Below, piece after piece: positions 1-9,258 of a stretch of DNA of 23,964 nt. A program made the translations under genes and the position numbers. Every line of letters starts with the position of its first letter. Position 1 is the stretch's first letter. This DNA is from Lineolata rhizophorae (Eukaryota > Ascomycota > Dothideomycetes > Lineolatales > Lineolataceae): assembly GCA_010093515.1 (NCBI GenBank), contig MU001672.1, forward strand, positions 566,952 to 590,915, in the 5' to 3' direction. The notes beneath the pieces are model-generated. The model ran no database searches. It was given only the letters and a program-made list of their open reading frames with translations, and was not told the origin of the DNA.

Positions 1-220
1 CTAGTATCCTCTTCTCAATCACCTCCTCTTCAATTGGGCTGAGTTTTCGAGAGTTGGGGATGGTGTCGCGTCGAGAAGTGGTTCCGGCCATTCTGCGCTT
101 GACGGTGTTGTAGGAGACTGAAAACGCGTCAGTGGCTGCTTTTTCGGATGGAAACTGACTGCTTCTGATGGCTTCAATAGCCAAATTGACTCTGGCTTCA
201 TATGAGAGCTCCCCAGCCAT
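1..220 (-). CDS. Pogo/Fot-like transposase, N-terminal part (cut by window edge)
   Basis: The minus strand is open from an ATG at 220 to the window edge, 73 codons without a stop. The product starts MAGELSYEARVNLAIEAI and continues through SVSYNTVKRRM and SRKLSPIEEEVIEKRIL. This is the Psq/CENP-B type helix-turn-helix N-terminus of fungal pogo/Fot-class Tc1/mariner transposases, where a Psq helix-turn-helix (about residues 6-45) is followed by a second CENP-B-like helix-turn-helix beginning at the LSPIEEE segment. In the family these domains bind the transposon ends, and the DDE catalytic domain lies further C-terminal, outside this window. The visible part shows no breaks, so whether the copy is active cannot be judged. 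The ATG was chosen because the similarity starts there and the terminal repeats lie just upstream. Confidence 0.82.
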   Translation of the reverse strand, partial: MAGELSYEARVNLAIEAIRSSQFPSEKAATDAFSVSYNTVKRRMAGTTSRRDTIPNSRKLSPIEEEVIEKRIL

Positions 221-272
221 GGGTGGTTGAGAAAATTGAGGTGTAGGGTGGATGGACGCGTCAGGTTGGTGG

Positions 273-306
273 GAGTGCCACTCGCTTGGGAATGCCACTC
301 GCTTGT
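273..306. repeat. 17-bp tandem duplication in transposon end
   Basis: GAGTGCCACTCGCTTGG (273-289) is followed directly by GAATGCCACTCGCTTGT (290-306), 15 of 17 bases identical. It lies between the transposase start codon and the putative element end, where transposase-binding repeats are expected. Confidence 0.8.
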
Positions 307-843
307 GGATTACGGTATCCTCCGTACTAACTATAAAAGGCAATCCAAGTGTCTACAAAGCCTCGCCATTAAATGCCAATGGGTAAGCTGCTAAATACTT
401 TCTATCGTTTTTTTTTTTTTGTGCAGCTATATGGATCTTCCAAAAAGCCAAGAGTTGAATCACATTATTCTCATGGTGTCGCTGAGCTGGCACACGCAAG
501 TCCACAAATATGTCTCTTCGAACCCGGCCGGAATTGGCATGAGATACATTATAGAAGTCGCAAGTTGCACACCTAATTTTTATCTACCAGTAAAATACTC
601 TAAACAGCCTGTATGATATCCTCGACTTCTTGAGATCATGCAACCTCGCCGTACTCAAGAACAAACGCAAGAAGACCAATAGTACAAAGGAAAACAAGAT
701 AGCTTCGACCCGGACAAGAAGCCTAGAAAATTGCGCATCCCCCGCTCTCAATATTAGACGTAGTTTCATAAAGAAGACGGGCATGGAAGCATCCCCGACA
801 ATTCCTCTTCTTCAATTTTGCCAGCTCCAACCAACCGCCACTC
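307..843. other. Intergenic: transposon flank and 3' side of the PAP2 gene
   Basis: No gene is supported. The region holds a run of about 13 T near 409-421 and a weak RNA polymerase III-like box pair (TCGCTGAGCTGG at 479-490, TTCGAACC at 517-524). The last part is presumably 3' UTR of the phosphatase gene that ends at 844. Short open frames on both strands have no recognisable domain. Confidence 0.5.
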
Positions 844-2474
844 TCACCTCTCCAACGGCTCCTCGCTTCTCCCCTCCTCAACCGCTCTTTCCTGCCCAGT
901 TCCATCTCCGTCAAACCCCGGTCCCACCAAACTAGACCTTCTGCCTCTCCCATCCGCCGCCTCTTTCTCGTCACCCTTCCCCTTACCCCATCCCCACCCT
1001 ACCCCCCACCCTTCTGTCCCGACATAGTTCCCCTCGCCTACGCCGATCCCAAAAGCTCTCTTCCTGCTACGTGCTCCCCATGACCACCCCGCACCGCGCC
1101 GTATGGGTAGGTGGTACCAGCGAAACGCGCCCCAGGCAGTGCAGCTGCCGATGATGATGCCAACAAAAATATCTATGCCGCGGTGGCGGAAGTCGGTATA
1201 GCGTGTCGTGGAGATCCAGGCGGCGACTGCAACGGGGATGAATGCGAGCACGAGGTGCGGGATGGGCGGGGCGGCAGCGCGGTTGCGAAGGGGAACGACA
1301 ACACTGGAAGAAGGAGTTCCGCGTTCGCGGCGGGGTCGACCTTCGCGCTCATCGTTGCCGGCAGTGGAAGAAGACAATGAGCGGGGAATCACGATTTCGC
1401 CGAGACTGCGAGGAGGCGATCGTGATCGAAAGCGTGGGAGTGTTGATACTTGCTTCTTCTCGTGGGCTGTGTATTGTGGGTTCTGAGTATATTGAGTTGG
1501 GTGGAGGAATGGAATGCCTATGGAGAACTTCGAGCATAGAAAAAGCGACAGGTAGAGAAGCCCAGCCCAGCCGACTAATCACAAATTGGAAATCAGTCAC
1601 CTTATTCGACATTACGTCCAAAGAGAAGGCGGCTTTACTCACACGACGAATGCCCACTGGGGAAGCTCCGGAAACCGTCATTGAGAAACTGGCGGTCCGT
1701 TTGCAGGCAGATTTCCCGAGTCACGAGCACCCAACGGTTGGAAATATCCTGTCCATATCCTCCTACAACAATATTGGGGTCATTAAGCCGATCAAGGGAA
1801 GGATTACACCGGCTCAGCATATCCGGCCTCGGTTTTCCGAAGAGGTTCTTCAAGGACTCGGTGATGAAGAAGGCGCTTGCAAGACTGAGACCGAGACCCA
1901 TCCAACCAGCTGTTCGAAAAATGTAAAAGTCAGTGGTCTGAAAATCCATGAACAGGTATTTACGACCGAGGTGGACCAGAGTTGGCCGCCGTCCGAAAGG
2001 GACATACTATTCCACTCCCAAAACTTGCGCCTCCATATGAGCAACTTGGGCGTATTTTTATCGGCCGTCGGGCCCGGCAAGAGTATTAGACAGACGACGA
2101 AGATAGTGACACCAGGAATAATCATTGCCAACACAACGAGCAGCCAGGGCGGAACCGTCTCGTTGCGCTGGTGCGGGAAAGATATTCCAAGGTCGATGAC
2201 GGAAAAGGGCCGGTAATAGGGGTCTGCATAATGTACGCCGCCGCCAACACCTGCAATAGCTCTGTCGAGAAACGGTTGTTAGCTACTTTATCACATACCC
2301 CAAAGCGGGGTTCGCATTGAAAGAACTATAGGCCTTTGTGTGGGCGTACCGTGGGACCGGCACCCCGACTAGTAGAACAAAGTGAAGGGAACCATACAAT
2401 ATTACGAACCAATCGATGATGTAGGACAGCACAAGCCGTTTTGACGGCAGCTGCAGCGTGTTAAGCTTCACCAT
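844..2474 (-). CDS. Lipid phosphate phosphatase, PAP2 superfamily (DPP1/LPP-like membrane protein)
   Basis: Predicted to dephosphorylate phosphatidic acid, diacylglycerol pyrophosphate or related lipids at a membrane. Exons on the minus strand are 2474-2398, 2261-2008, 1909-1643 and 1574-844; introns are 136, 98 and 68 bp with GTATGG, GTATGT and GTGAGT donors. The join gives 442 aa. All three PAP2 motifs are present: K-x6-RP at 131-139 (KNLFGKPRP), PSGH at 194-197, and R-x5-H-x3-D at 324-334 (RYTDFRHRGID). Hydrophobic segments lie near the N-terminus (SYIIDWFVIL), after exon 2 starts (WLLVVLAMIIPGVTIFVV), around 115-127, at 201-213 and just before motif 3. A low-complexity Arg/Ser/Pro insert separates motifs 2 and 3, and the C-terminus is Gly/Trp-rich. 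The start was chosen because MVKLNTLQLPSKRLVLSYI is the family's usual N-terminal pattern. Substrate is inferred from the family only. Confidence 0.88.
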
Positions 2475-3793
2475 AGGCGCGAAAAGTAAGGACCGGCAGC
2501 CGCAGCGGGCACTAGAGGACAGAGGCGAAGACGAGGTCGAAGAATGCGCGCCGAGACGATGAAAGGAGGTGTTGCGAGTGAGGGGCATGAAGGAGACCAA
2601 AGGCCTACTGCGCGACGTAATCACAAGCCAGCCGTCTAAGCGTCCGGGAGCCCCAGACCTACGCACGAAGCTTGGCCCCCATCGTCGTCATCAGTGCAAG
2701 AAGTTAAGGTTACAAACCAGCACTTTTTCGAGATGGCGCCCCTAGCCAGTGGGGATGGCAAGATCGCGGCGGACAATGAACAAAGATCCGTCCGGGATTT
2801 GCTATACCAGGACGGCGAATGGAGGCGGGAAGGTGATGAAGCCGCGTTGCTTCCCCACTAGCAGCCCTAGTAGGTTAGGGACGCGAGCCGGGCACGCGAC
2901 CGATTGCCGGAAGAGCGCGCTTGGCGGATGCAGGGGTGCAGGTCGCGCCGCCAAGCTGATTGGGCCGGCCCGTGGCGGACAGCTGCGATCGACGGCCCAG
3001 CCAACGGGATGACGAGTCCGGACGGGAAAGGCTTGCACGGCCATGCCGAGAGTCTCCCGTATCGCCGTCATTCGATCTCGCAAGGTGTGAAGATGTACGC
3101 GTTGCCCGTTCGACGTTGCCCGTTGCCCGTTGCCCGTTGCCCCCGTTGCTCGTTGCCCGCGTTGCTAGTTGGTTGCTACGGTGCGCGCTGTGCCGCCTCA
3201 ATCGCTTCTCCCTCTTGCCGTTTATTTGCCGTATTCAAGGCGCAGTTGTTGCACAGGCCGAGGGCGAAAATAAAGTCTGCGCCACGCTAAATTCTGAGAC
3301 CCTAGTCTCGCAATTTTTCCCCAAATCGGCTTGCATACAATTTCTTGTGTGGCTGTAAAGTCCGAACAGGAATACGTAGATACCTTTGTCGAAAGGTTGT
3401 GAAGGTGCGTAGGAGCTTGAAGCGGGGGTCCAACGAGTTGGAATATGACAGTCCCGTACAATAACCGCGGAGTAAGGGCAAAGTTCTAGGTATGTAATGG
3501 TGATATAGCAGAAGAAGAAAAAAATTGGCTTCGGCACCAGTGACTGACTCGCAATGACAACCGCACATGACTCAGGCCCGTAGCGGGGCTAGCTTGCTGG
3601 CCGCAATTGGCCCTCCACCAAAATTTCCTGGCGACGGAAACTCAGAGGGACCGACTGGATGAATTTAATCGAAGCGTAGCAGAATCTTTTGTCATCTATA
3701 TTTCACCTCATTGTTAGTCTCCAGAGCCTTCAGCATCCTCTCCACACTCGACCCTCTGGTACAATCCTCCATCCGCCCTGCCTACAGCCCACC
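2475..3793. other. Divergent intergenic region between phosphatase and ankyrin genes
   Basis: This stretch of about 1.3 kb separates two divergently transcribed genes and should hold both promoters. The only structured element seen is a GTTGCC-type heptanucleotide repeat (3100-3166). Open frames on both strands here have no domain, and several overlap one another in different frames. Confidence 0.6.
3100..3166. repeat. CGTTGCC heptanucleotide minisatellite
   Basis: Four uninterrupted copies of CGTTGCC occupy 3114-3141. Isolated or one-mismatch copies lie on both sides (3100-3106, 3144-3150 as CGTTGCT, 3151-3157, 3160-3166 as CGTTGCT). It sits in the shared upstream region of the phosphatase and ankyrin genes. 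Confidence 0.85.
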
Positions 3794-4543
3794 ATGGCCT
3801 CCAACAACACCGTACTGACAATCGACACCCTCCTCAACCTCGTCCCCGATCGTCCAGCTGCCATCCTATCCTACCTCTCTTCGCACCCGACCCTCGCTTC
3901 CCGCCAGGACTCCCACGGCTACTCACTCATACACGCCGCGGCATCGTACGCCCAGCTCGACCTCCTCCGCGCCCTCGTGCGCACCTACAACGCGCCGGTC
4001 GACCTCCGCGACGAAGACGACGAGACGCCGCTCTTCGCCGCCGAGGCCGTCGACGTGGCGCGCGTGCTGATCGAGGAGCTTGGCGCGGACCCCGGCGCGC
4101 GCAACGCCGAGGGCCAGACGGCGCGGCAGAAGATGGAGGACGAAGGCGAGACCGCGGACGTGGCGGCGTATCTCCGGGGCAATGAAGGCGCCGTCGTCGC
4201 GGCCGATGCGGCGCTCGACCAGAGCGGTTCCTCCCTCGAAGATGCAACCGCCGCCAGCGCCGGCGCCCCCGAAAACGCCGACGTGCACCCCCCGCCGCCG
4301 CTCCCGGCCAATGTGAGCATCAGCGTCGGCACCATGGAGCCGCTGCCGGACGAGGGCCCCGACGCGCCGGACCCGGCGTTCCGCGCCCGCATTGAGGAGC
4401 TGGCGGCGCGCGATGACTTCGCGACCGAGGAAGGCCAGCGGAGGCTGCGTGAGCTGGTCACGGAGGCGGTGGTCGGACTTGAGGCCGAGGCGGGTAGGGG
4501 CGACGCCGGCGGCAGGGACGCGACGAGGAGGAGAGTGGGGTGA
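3794..4543 (+). CDS. Ankyrin-repeat protein (small fungal type)
   Basis: Single exon, 249 aa. The ATG at 3794 has a very good context (CCCACCATGG); the frame extends upstream without another ATG. Residues about 39-72 (DSHGYSLIHAAASYAQLDLL) and 73-103 (DEDDETPLFAAEAVDVARVL) are ankyrin repeats, followed by a degenerate third repeat starting NAEGQTARQKMEDEGE. The C-terminal half is Ala/Pro/Asp/Glu-rich with a PPPPLP run, then a helical segment (FRARIEELAARDDFATEEGQ). The HGYSLIHAAASY plus DEDxxTPLF arrangement resembles small soluble fungal ankyrin proteins such as the yeast YCR051W group, from memory and not checked. Ankyrin repeats bind proteins; no enzyme activity is implied. The coding region is much richer in G and C than its flanks, which also leaves long open frames on the opposite strand. 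Confidence 0.85.
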   Translation: MASNNTVLTIDTLLNLVPDRPAAILSYLSSHPTLASRQDSHGYSLIHAAASYAQLDLLRALVRTYNAPVDLRDEDDETPLFAAEAVDVARVLIEELGADPGARNAEGQTARQKMEDEGETADVAAYLRGNEGAVVAADAALDQSGSSLEDATAASAGAPENADVHPPPPLPANVSISVGTMEPLPDEGPDAPDPAFRARIEELAARDDFATEEGQRRLRELVTEAVVGLEAEAGRGDAGGRDATRRRVG

Positions 4544-5553
4544 AGCGAAGTGTGTGGCGGGAGTGACGGCGCGGTGAACGCCGCGCAACGGTCTTGTAAG
4601 GGGCTATGATTGCGTCGGATTCCATACGGAGTGCCTAGCTTCGTACTACATTGGAAGGAGAGAACTGGGCACGCTAAAGGTCTAGAGATTGCGTTGGTGC
4701 GTGGGGCGGTTTCTGCATGCATCCAAAATGCAACGGGCCATATGCATTTTCGATCTGCAGTAGATGACGCCAGCCTCGATATTAGTTGGGTTGCACGCGT
4801 TTGTCGTCGTGGCGTGGGATGCTAACAATGGCTTCGAGAATGCGTTCCTGTGCCGGTATCTAGGAGGACATTGCACGCCCTGCAGGTCCGCATCTGTTGT
4901 AATACGCCAGCTCAAGAGGTCACAGCTTTTGCATGTGCCTAGTCAAGAGAAATTTAGGCAAATAAGCGTAAGGCCAGAAGCCCTGACCCATCCATTATGA
5001 TTCCTTCACATGTGTTGGCAGTCGCGAAGGAATCAGTCTCAGCGCTATAATAGTGATATTGCGAAAGAACCCCATTGATTTTTATTTGTTTTGGAAGGTA
5101 GCTCGAGAAATCCCAAGTTCAGCTAGCCATGAAAATGCTACACGAACGAGGCACCGAAGGACAAAATCGAATTGTTACCGAAAGAACTCCATAACAAGCG
5201 CCAAAGTTCAGCCCTAAAAGGTGGAGAAGAAATGGAGTAAAATGGAAAAAGAGGAGGGAAAGAAAAGCAAAATGCTGTGAATGCCATCTGTGTGTGCGAT
5301 CAAGAAAACAAAACCGAAAAGCATTGTGTGCAGATGAAAATGCTTGAAGTGACGCCCAGACGACCTATATGCATCCCTAGGGCAGACTCCCCCAAAGAAG
5401 TGAAGCGTGAGTAAAAGACTCCACAAAAGTATATTCGACCCAAAATACCCCGTTGAATGAAGAGGAACTAAATGAGATCGCAACAAAGGGTAATTCGTGT
5501 TTTGGTAGATCCGGGTGGATGTAAAATCCTGTCCAGAGCGGCGATAGACGCAA
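4544..5553. other. Convergent intergenic region between ankyrin and laccase genes
   Basis: About 1 kb between the 3' ends of two convergent genes. It presumably contains both 3' UTRs. It becomes AT-rich and purine-rich on the plus strand around 5220-5300. I see no gene, repeat or structural RNA here. Confidence 0.6.
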
Positions 5554-7880
5554 TCAGAGCCCGGAGTCATCCTGTTCGTACGGGTGCGGCCCAAACCAGT
5601 AGTCATCCCAAGCCTGACAACCATCTCTTAATTCGCTCACATCACCAATAGCTGCGGCAATTTCGTCTCTGCGTTCAAGGAATTCCAAGCTTAGCCCTTG
5701 GGAGACGTGCCAGGCCTATGTGAAATCTAGGTGTTAGTCTATCTCGAGTAGCTTAACTAGGAGTTCAGGTATCCCTGGGTGTCTTACGATGTGGCAGTGC
5801 ATAAGCCAGGCACCAGGATTGTCTGCCGGGAAAGCCAAGACCATATGTCCGCCTGCAGGCAAGACTGCAGTGTCGCGGCGAGTAGGGTTTTCGAAATTCA
5901 GTCCATTCTTGGTGCCATCCCATGGCCCATCTCCGGCGCCAAGGAAGTAGAAATCATGTCCGTGAAGATGGATGGGATGCTCGAGCTGGATTGAGGCTTG
6001 ATCACCCTCGATAATCCAAAAATACCACTGCAAAGAAAAAGAAAAGGTCAGCGGCCCAATCGTTGGATTCGTCAGGTTCTTTTCAGACTTACCTCGTCTG
6101 CCTCGTTCATATCGTAAATATTGTATGGATCCGGGATGCTACCGTTCCCATCAAGGACATACTCGAGCGTGGGATTGTGCCACCGAATATCCATAGCCGT
6201 ACCATCAATAAGCCAGTGAATACCGTTGGTTAAGTTGACGGTCAGCTCAATCTGCTCGAGCATCTCGTCAAACCTGTCCTCCGGGACCGTGTTTGGCACC
6301 CACGGTACGATAGGGCCATCCATTTCATCGAGGCAGTTCGTCTCGGCCGCAGTAGAGTTGCTCGATGTTGGGAGCGCAGTTGAATCTGCGCCATCATATT
6401 CAAGGATAGCGCCAACAACGTTCTCAGTTTCACCGTAAATTGCAGGTTCAGTTCCACAATCGGTTGCAAAATTCACACGGAGCCAATAATTATCCACTGT
6501 CTGGTTTGCGGTGAACACGACATCATATCGTTGGCCTAATTATTGTTAGAATACTAAAGCCCACAAAGATCATGTACAGTGTCACTTACCGATAGCAAGA
6601 GAAATTGATTGAGTCTCAAAGGGCTCAATGGGAACGAAATCCGAAGTGATAACGTGGAAAGGATGGCCATCCTGTTCATTTGCCGTAAGCAACAATTTAA
6701 AAACACTAGTCGGTGGGCTGCAAACAACTTGACACTTCAGGTGCGGCAGCATGCCTACTCTCCAGCGTTTGGAAATACAATGTTGAGGACAACTCACCAG
6801 AGAAACGTGAAAGAACGAGTCCACCGACATGTTGATCAACCGAAGCCTGTAACTCTTTCCCTGTTCAACTCTGATCCTCTGGTATTGGCCACCACCATCT
6901 GCGTTGATCATAGTACCATTGACAAGGACGTTATCTATTCAGATCTATTAGCACAATTATACGCACCGTTCCAAAAGATGATGACCATACCGACTAGTGG
7001 CGGCCCCGTCTGGCCGGTAAGGAAGAGATAATTCAACTCAAACGCAGGCGTGTAGTACCAATCGGTAAGTGGGAGAACGCCAAGGTCCTCGTCATAGTTC
7101 ATTGTCGCTGGACCGTTGATGACTATGGGGCCGGCAACTCCGTCGCCATACTGGACTGAGAAATGACTATGGTACCAAGACGTGCCGAACTGAGTTGCTT
7201 TGAACCTGTACTGGTAAGTATCATTCGGGGCAATGGCACACTGCGTGATGCCGTTGACACCATCCATCTGGCAGGAGTTCAACTGCCGGATCCCGTGCCA
7301 GTGTATGCTCGTGCTGGATTACGACTAGTTAGCAAGTAAATATTACGAGTCGTGTCAGATTTCACCACTTACCCATTGTCTGGCATGCTGTTCTTCACAT
7401 TGACAATGACATCATCACCCCAATCTATCAAGTGTCAGTGCCTTGTAAATAGCACAGAACGGGCGAAAACGAACTTGCGAAAATTGTCGGCCCGGGATAT
7501 TGGCCGTTGATAAAAAGACCCCGGCGCTCTTTCCCATCAGGTGCCAAAGTCATGTTCGTAATTTCCAAGTTATACTAGTGAACTTATTAGATTTGCTGAA
7601 TCTTCAGTAGTTGAGAACGTCAGGCAACACTTACAGTGACCGTCCCGCCTTCTGGAGGGGACTTCGCATCAAAGTCCGTCTCAATGCTGTAACCGCTACG
7701 CCAGCAGTGTCGCGAACGCGCCGTGTTTGGGCAATTGGAATCAGGGACCCTAGTTTCCTCGGGGTCCTGCCTCCGAACGCGGTCTGGGCGAAGGACAACA
7801 TCATCTCGAGGTATGGATAGGGCTAGAGCTGTGGAGCTCAGCCCAAGCAGGCCGACGGCGAGCTGTCGGAGCCAGAGCAT
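5554..7880 (-). CDS. Secreted laccase (multicopper oxidase), ascomycete type
   Basis: Predicted extracellular oxidase that oxidises phenols and reduces oxygen to water. Exons on the minus strand are 7880-7635, 7574-7475, 7424-7373, 7313-6991, 6934-6798, 6671-6590, 6535-6093, 6027-5788 and 5715-5554; the eight introns are 50-126 bp. The join is in frame throughout and gives 594 aa. A signal peptide ([20 protein letters not shown]) is followed by a propeptide with a Kex2-like RR site at 36-37. All four copper motifs are present: HWHG 137-140, HSH 181-183, HPIHLHGH 478-485 and HCHIAWH 538-544, with the type-1 axial position Leu 549. The C-terminus is DSGL, the plug typical of ascomycete laccases. 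Many N-x-S/T sites fit secretion. No breaks were found. Physiological role (pigment, lignin, detoxification) cannot be told from sequence. Confidence 0.95.
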
Positions 7881-7933
7881 GGTAGAAGAGTCGAGAGAGA
7901 GCGTATTGTTTATCTAAACGAATGAATGAATGA

Positions 7934-7961
7934 CAGTTGTATGAATGAGTGAATACAACTG
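7934..7961. promoter_or_regulatory. 9-bp inverted repeat just upstream of laccase start
   Basis: CAGTTGTAT (7934-7942) and ATACAACTG (7953-7961) are perfect reverse complements separated by 10 bases. They lie 54-81 bases upstream of the laccase ATG, inside a run of GAAT/GAGT repeats (about 7920-7968). It could be a hairpin in the 5' UTR or a dyad protein-binding site. The sequence is certain; the role is inference. Confidence 0.5.
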
Positions 7962-8028
7962 AGTGAATGGAAGTGGAGCGATAGCGCTTGAGTGATTTTG
8001 AGGCCATTATCGTGGATGATGTTTGCCT

Positions 8029-8034
8029 CTTATA
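8029..8034 (-). promoter_or_regulatory. Possible TATA element of the laccase gene
   Basis: On the minus strand the sequence reads AATATAAGAGG, with TATAAG at 8034-8029, about 150 bases upstream of the laccase ATG. The distance is plausible for a fungal TATA element with a long 5' leader. No transcription start is known. Confidence 0.3.
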
Positions 8035-9229
8035 TTTTGGACATCTTCTCAGGCAGGCTGTGCCGGTTACTACCGATGGGATGGGCTGCAGCGAGCACAG
8101 ACAGATTTGGACAGAGGCGAGAGCTAGGATCCAGGTGGCTTGGCTATGGACCCGGGTTTGCGATGCCCGTCCGTCACGACCCGACCTAGTGGAAATTCGA
8201 GGGCATGCTATTCATGGTGGGATGCAGGGTTCCAGCTTGGCTGTGGAGGCAGTGGAAGCCTCACCTGGGGTGTCTGCTCCGGGCCTAAGTGAGCACGGCC
8301 CGGGAGCTGCACGTTCGCTTGCTTTCCGGTGTAGCGTCCTGATGGGCTAGCCAATTTACGATCGACGTCAAGGTCCAGTATATCTTAAGCCGGAAGCTCT
8401 GGGAGCTTTGGCCCCCCACCCTTAGGCACTTCAGGCTTACTACTTAGACAAAAACATCCGTGTCAACCACTTCAGAGACCATAGGCATAGTAGGCCAGCA
8501 TCTGGCCAGACTTTCAAATGTCTTCGTTCAAGTGGCTCTAGGCATAGTTAGCTACTCAAGCAACAGTGAAGTGCCAATCATAGCTTGACATAGAAGGGCC
8601 GGAGCAATTCTCGTGCTTATTTTAGCTCGAGGACCTGGCGACAAAGCACAAGAAAGAGCGGAGAAAGATACGAACTTGAGCGGGTCATCGTCACACCTCA
8701 ACTGTGACTATCTAGACGCTATGACGATGCGGTAGAATCGAAGCTGCAAGGCCAACCGAGAGACAAACGGACAAGCGCCACCACCCATCAGCCGCAATCC
8801 GGCGGATGGTGGTTTGATCAGCATGGGACCGGCAAGGAAGAATGTGGCTGGCGTGCAGCTGGACGGATATCGCCAGGGCTGCAGGGATTAGCGGTATCCC
8901 ATTATAGTGATACAAAGTCCGTGCATGGCCGACGGGAGCTAGTGTTTGGCGCGGGGCCAAACGAATCATGATCAAAAGAATCATAGTAGTAAAAAGGAGT
9001 CAACATGTGGCGTGTCACTGCATTCAGAAATCAACTTACTCCACAAAATGTTTAATAACGATGCACAGGTTCTAAACAAAGATAGAGAAAAAAAATTCCG
9101 CAAGAGAAACACACTTGAAGTCAAATGCGAATTGAGTCATTTCAAAGTGACCCGGTTTGCTGAGGCTTCCGCTGACCATAGCACCGGAGAAAGGAGTTCC
9201 AAGCACGAAGAGTCAGCTGCCGGATAAAA

Positions 9230-9258
9230 CGAATTAATTAATTCGCGGTCTTAACCGC
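9230..9258. repeat. 16-bp perfect palindrome abutting a 5-bp-stem hairpin
   Basis: CGAATTAATTAATTCG (9230-9245) is its own reverse complement. Sharing its last base, GCGGT-CTTA-ACCGC (9245-9258) forms a stem of five with a loop of four. No gene is adjacent. Confidence 0.7.

Larger units (their letters stand above)
1..312 (-). mobile_element. Tc1/mariner (pogo/Fot-like) DNA transposon, 5' end
   Basis: The element is seen only by its transposase start (1-220), a leader of about 50 bp and an outer end with a 17-bp tandem duplication (273-306). A TA dinucleotide at 311-312, the target preferred by this superfamily, lies just outside the repeat and is a plausible boundary. The exact end cannot be fixed because the partner inverted repeat is off the left edge. 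Identification rests on the transposase domain; the boundary is inference. Confidence 0.6.

Noticed and set aside
1242-2216. Plus-strand open frame of 324 codons across the PAP2 gene
   Set aside because: It is antisense to confirmed PAP2 exons and introns, has no domain, and has no sensible start context.
3923-4722. Long minus-strand open frames (221 and 245 codons) opposite the ankyrin gene
   Set aside because: They are produced by the high GC content and codon bias of the plus-strand gene, are very Arg/Ser/Ala-rich and carry no domain.
5214-5624. Minus-strand open frame after the laccase stop
   Set aside because: It overlaps the last laccase exon in another frame and continues into the 3' UTR; no domain.
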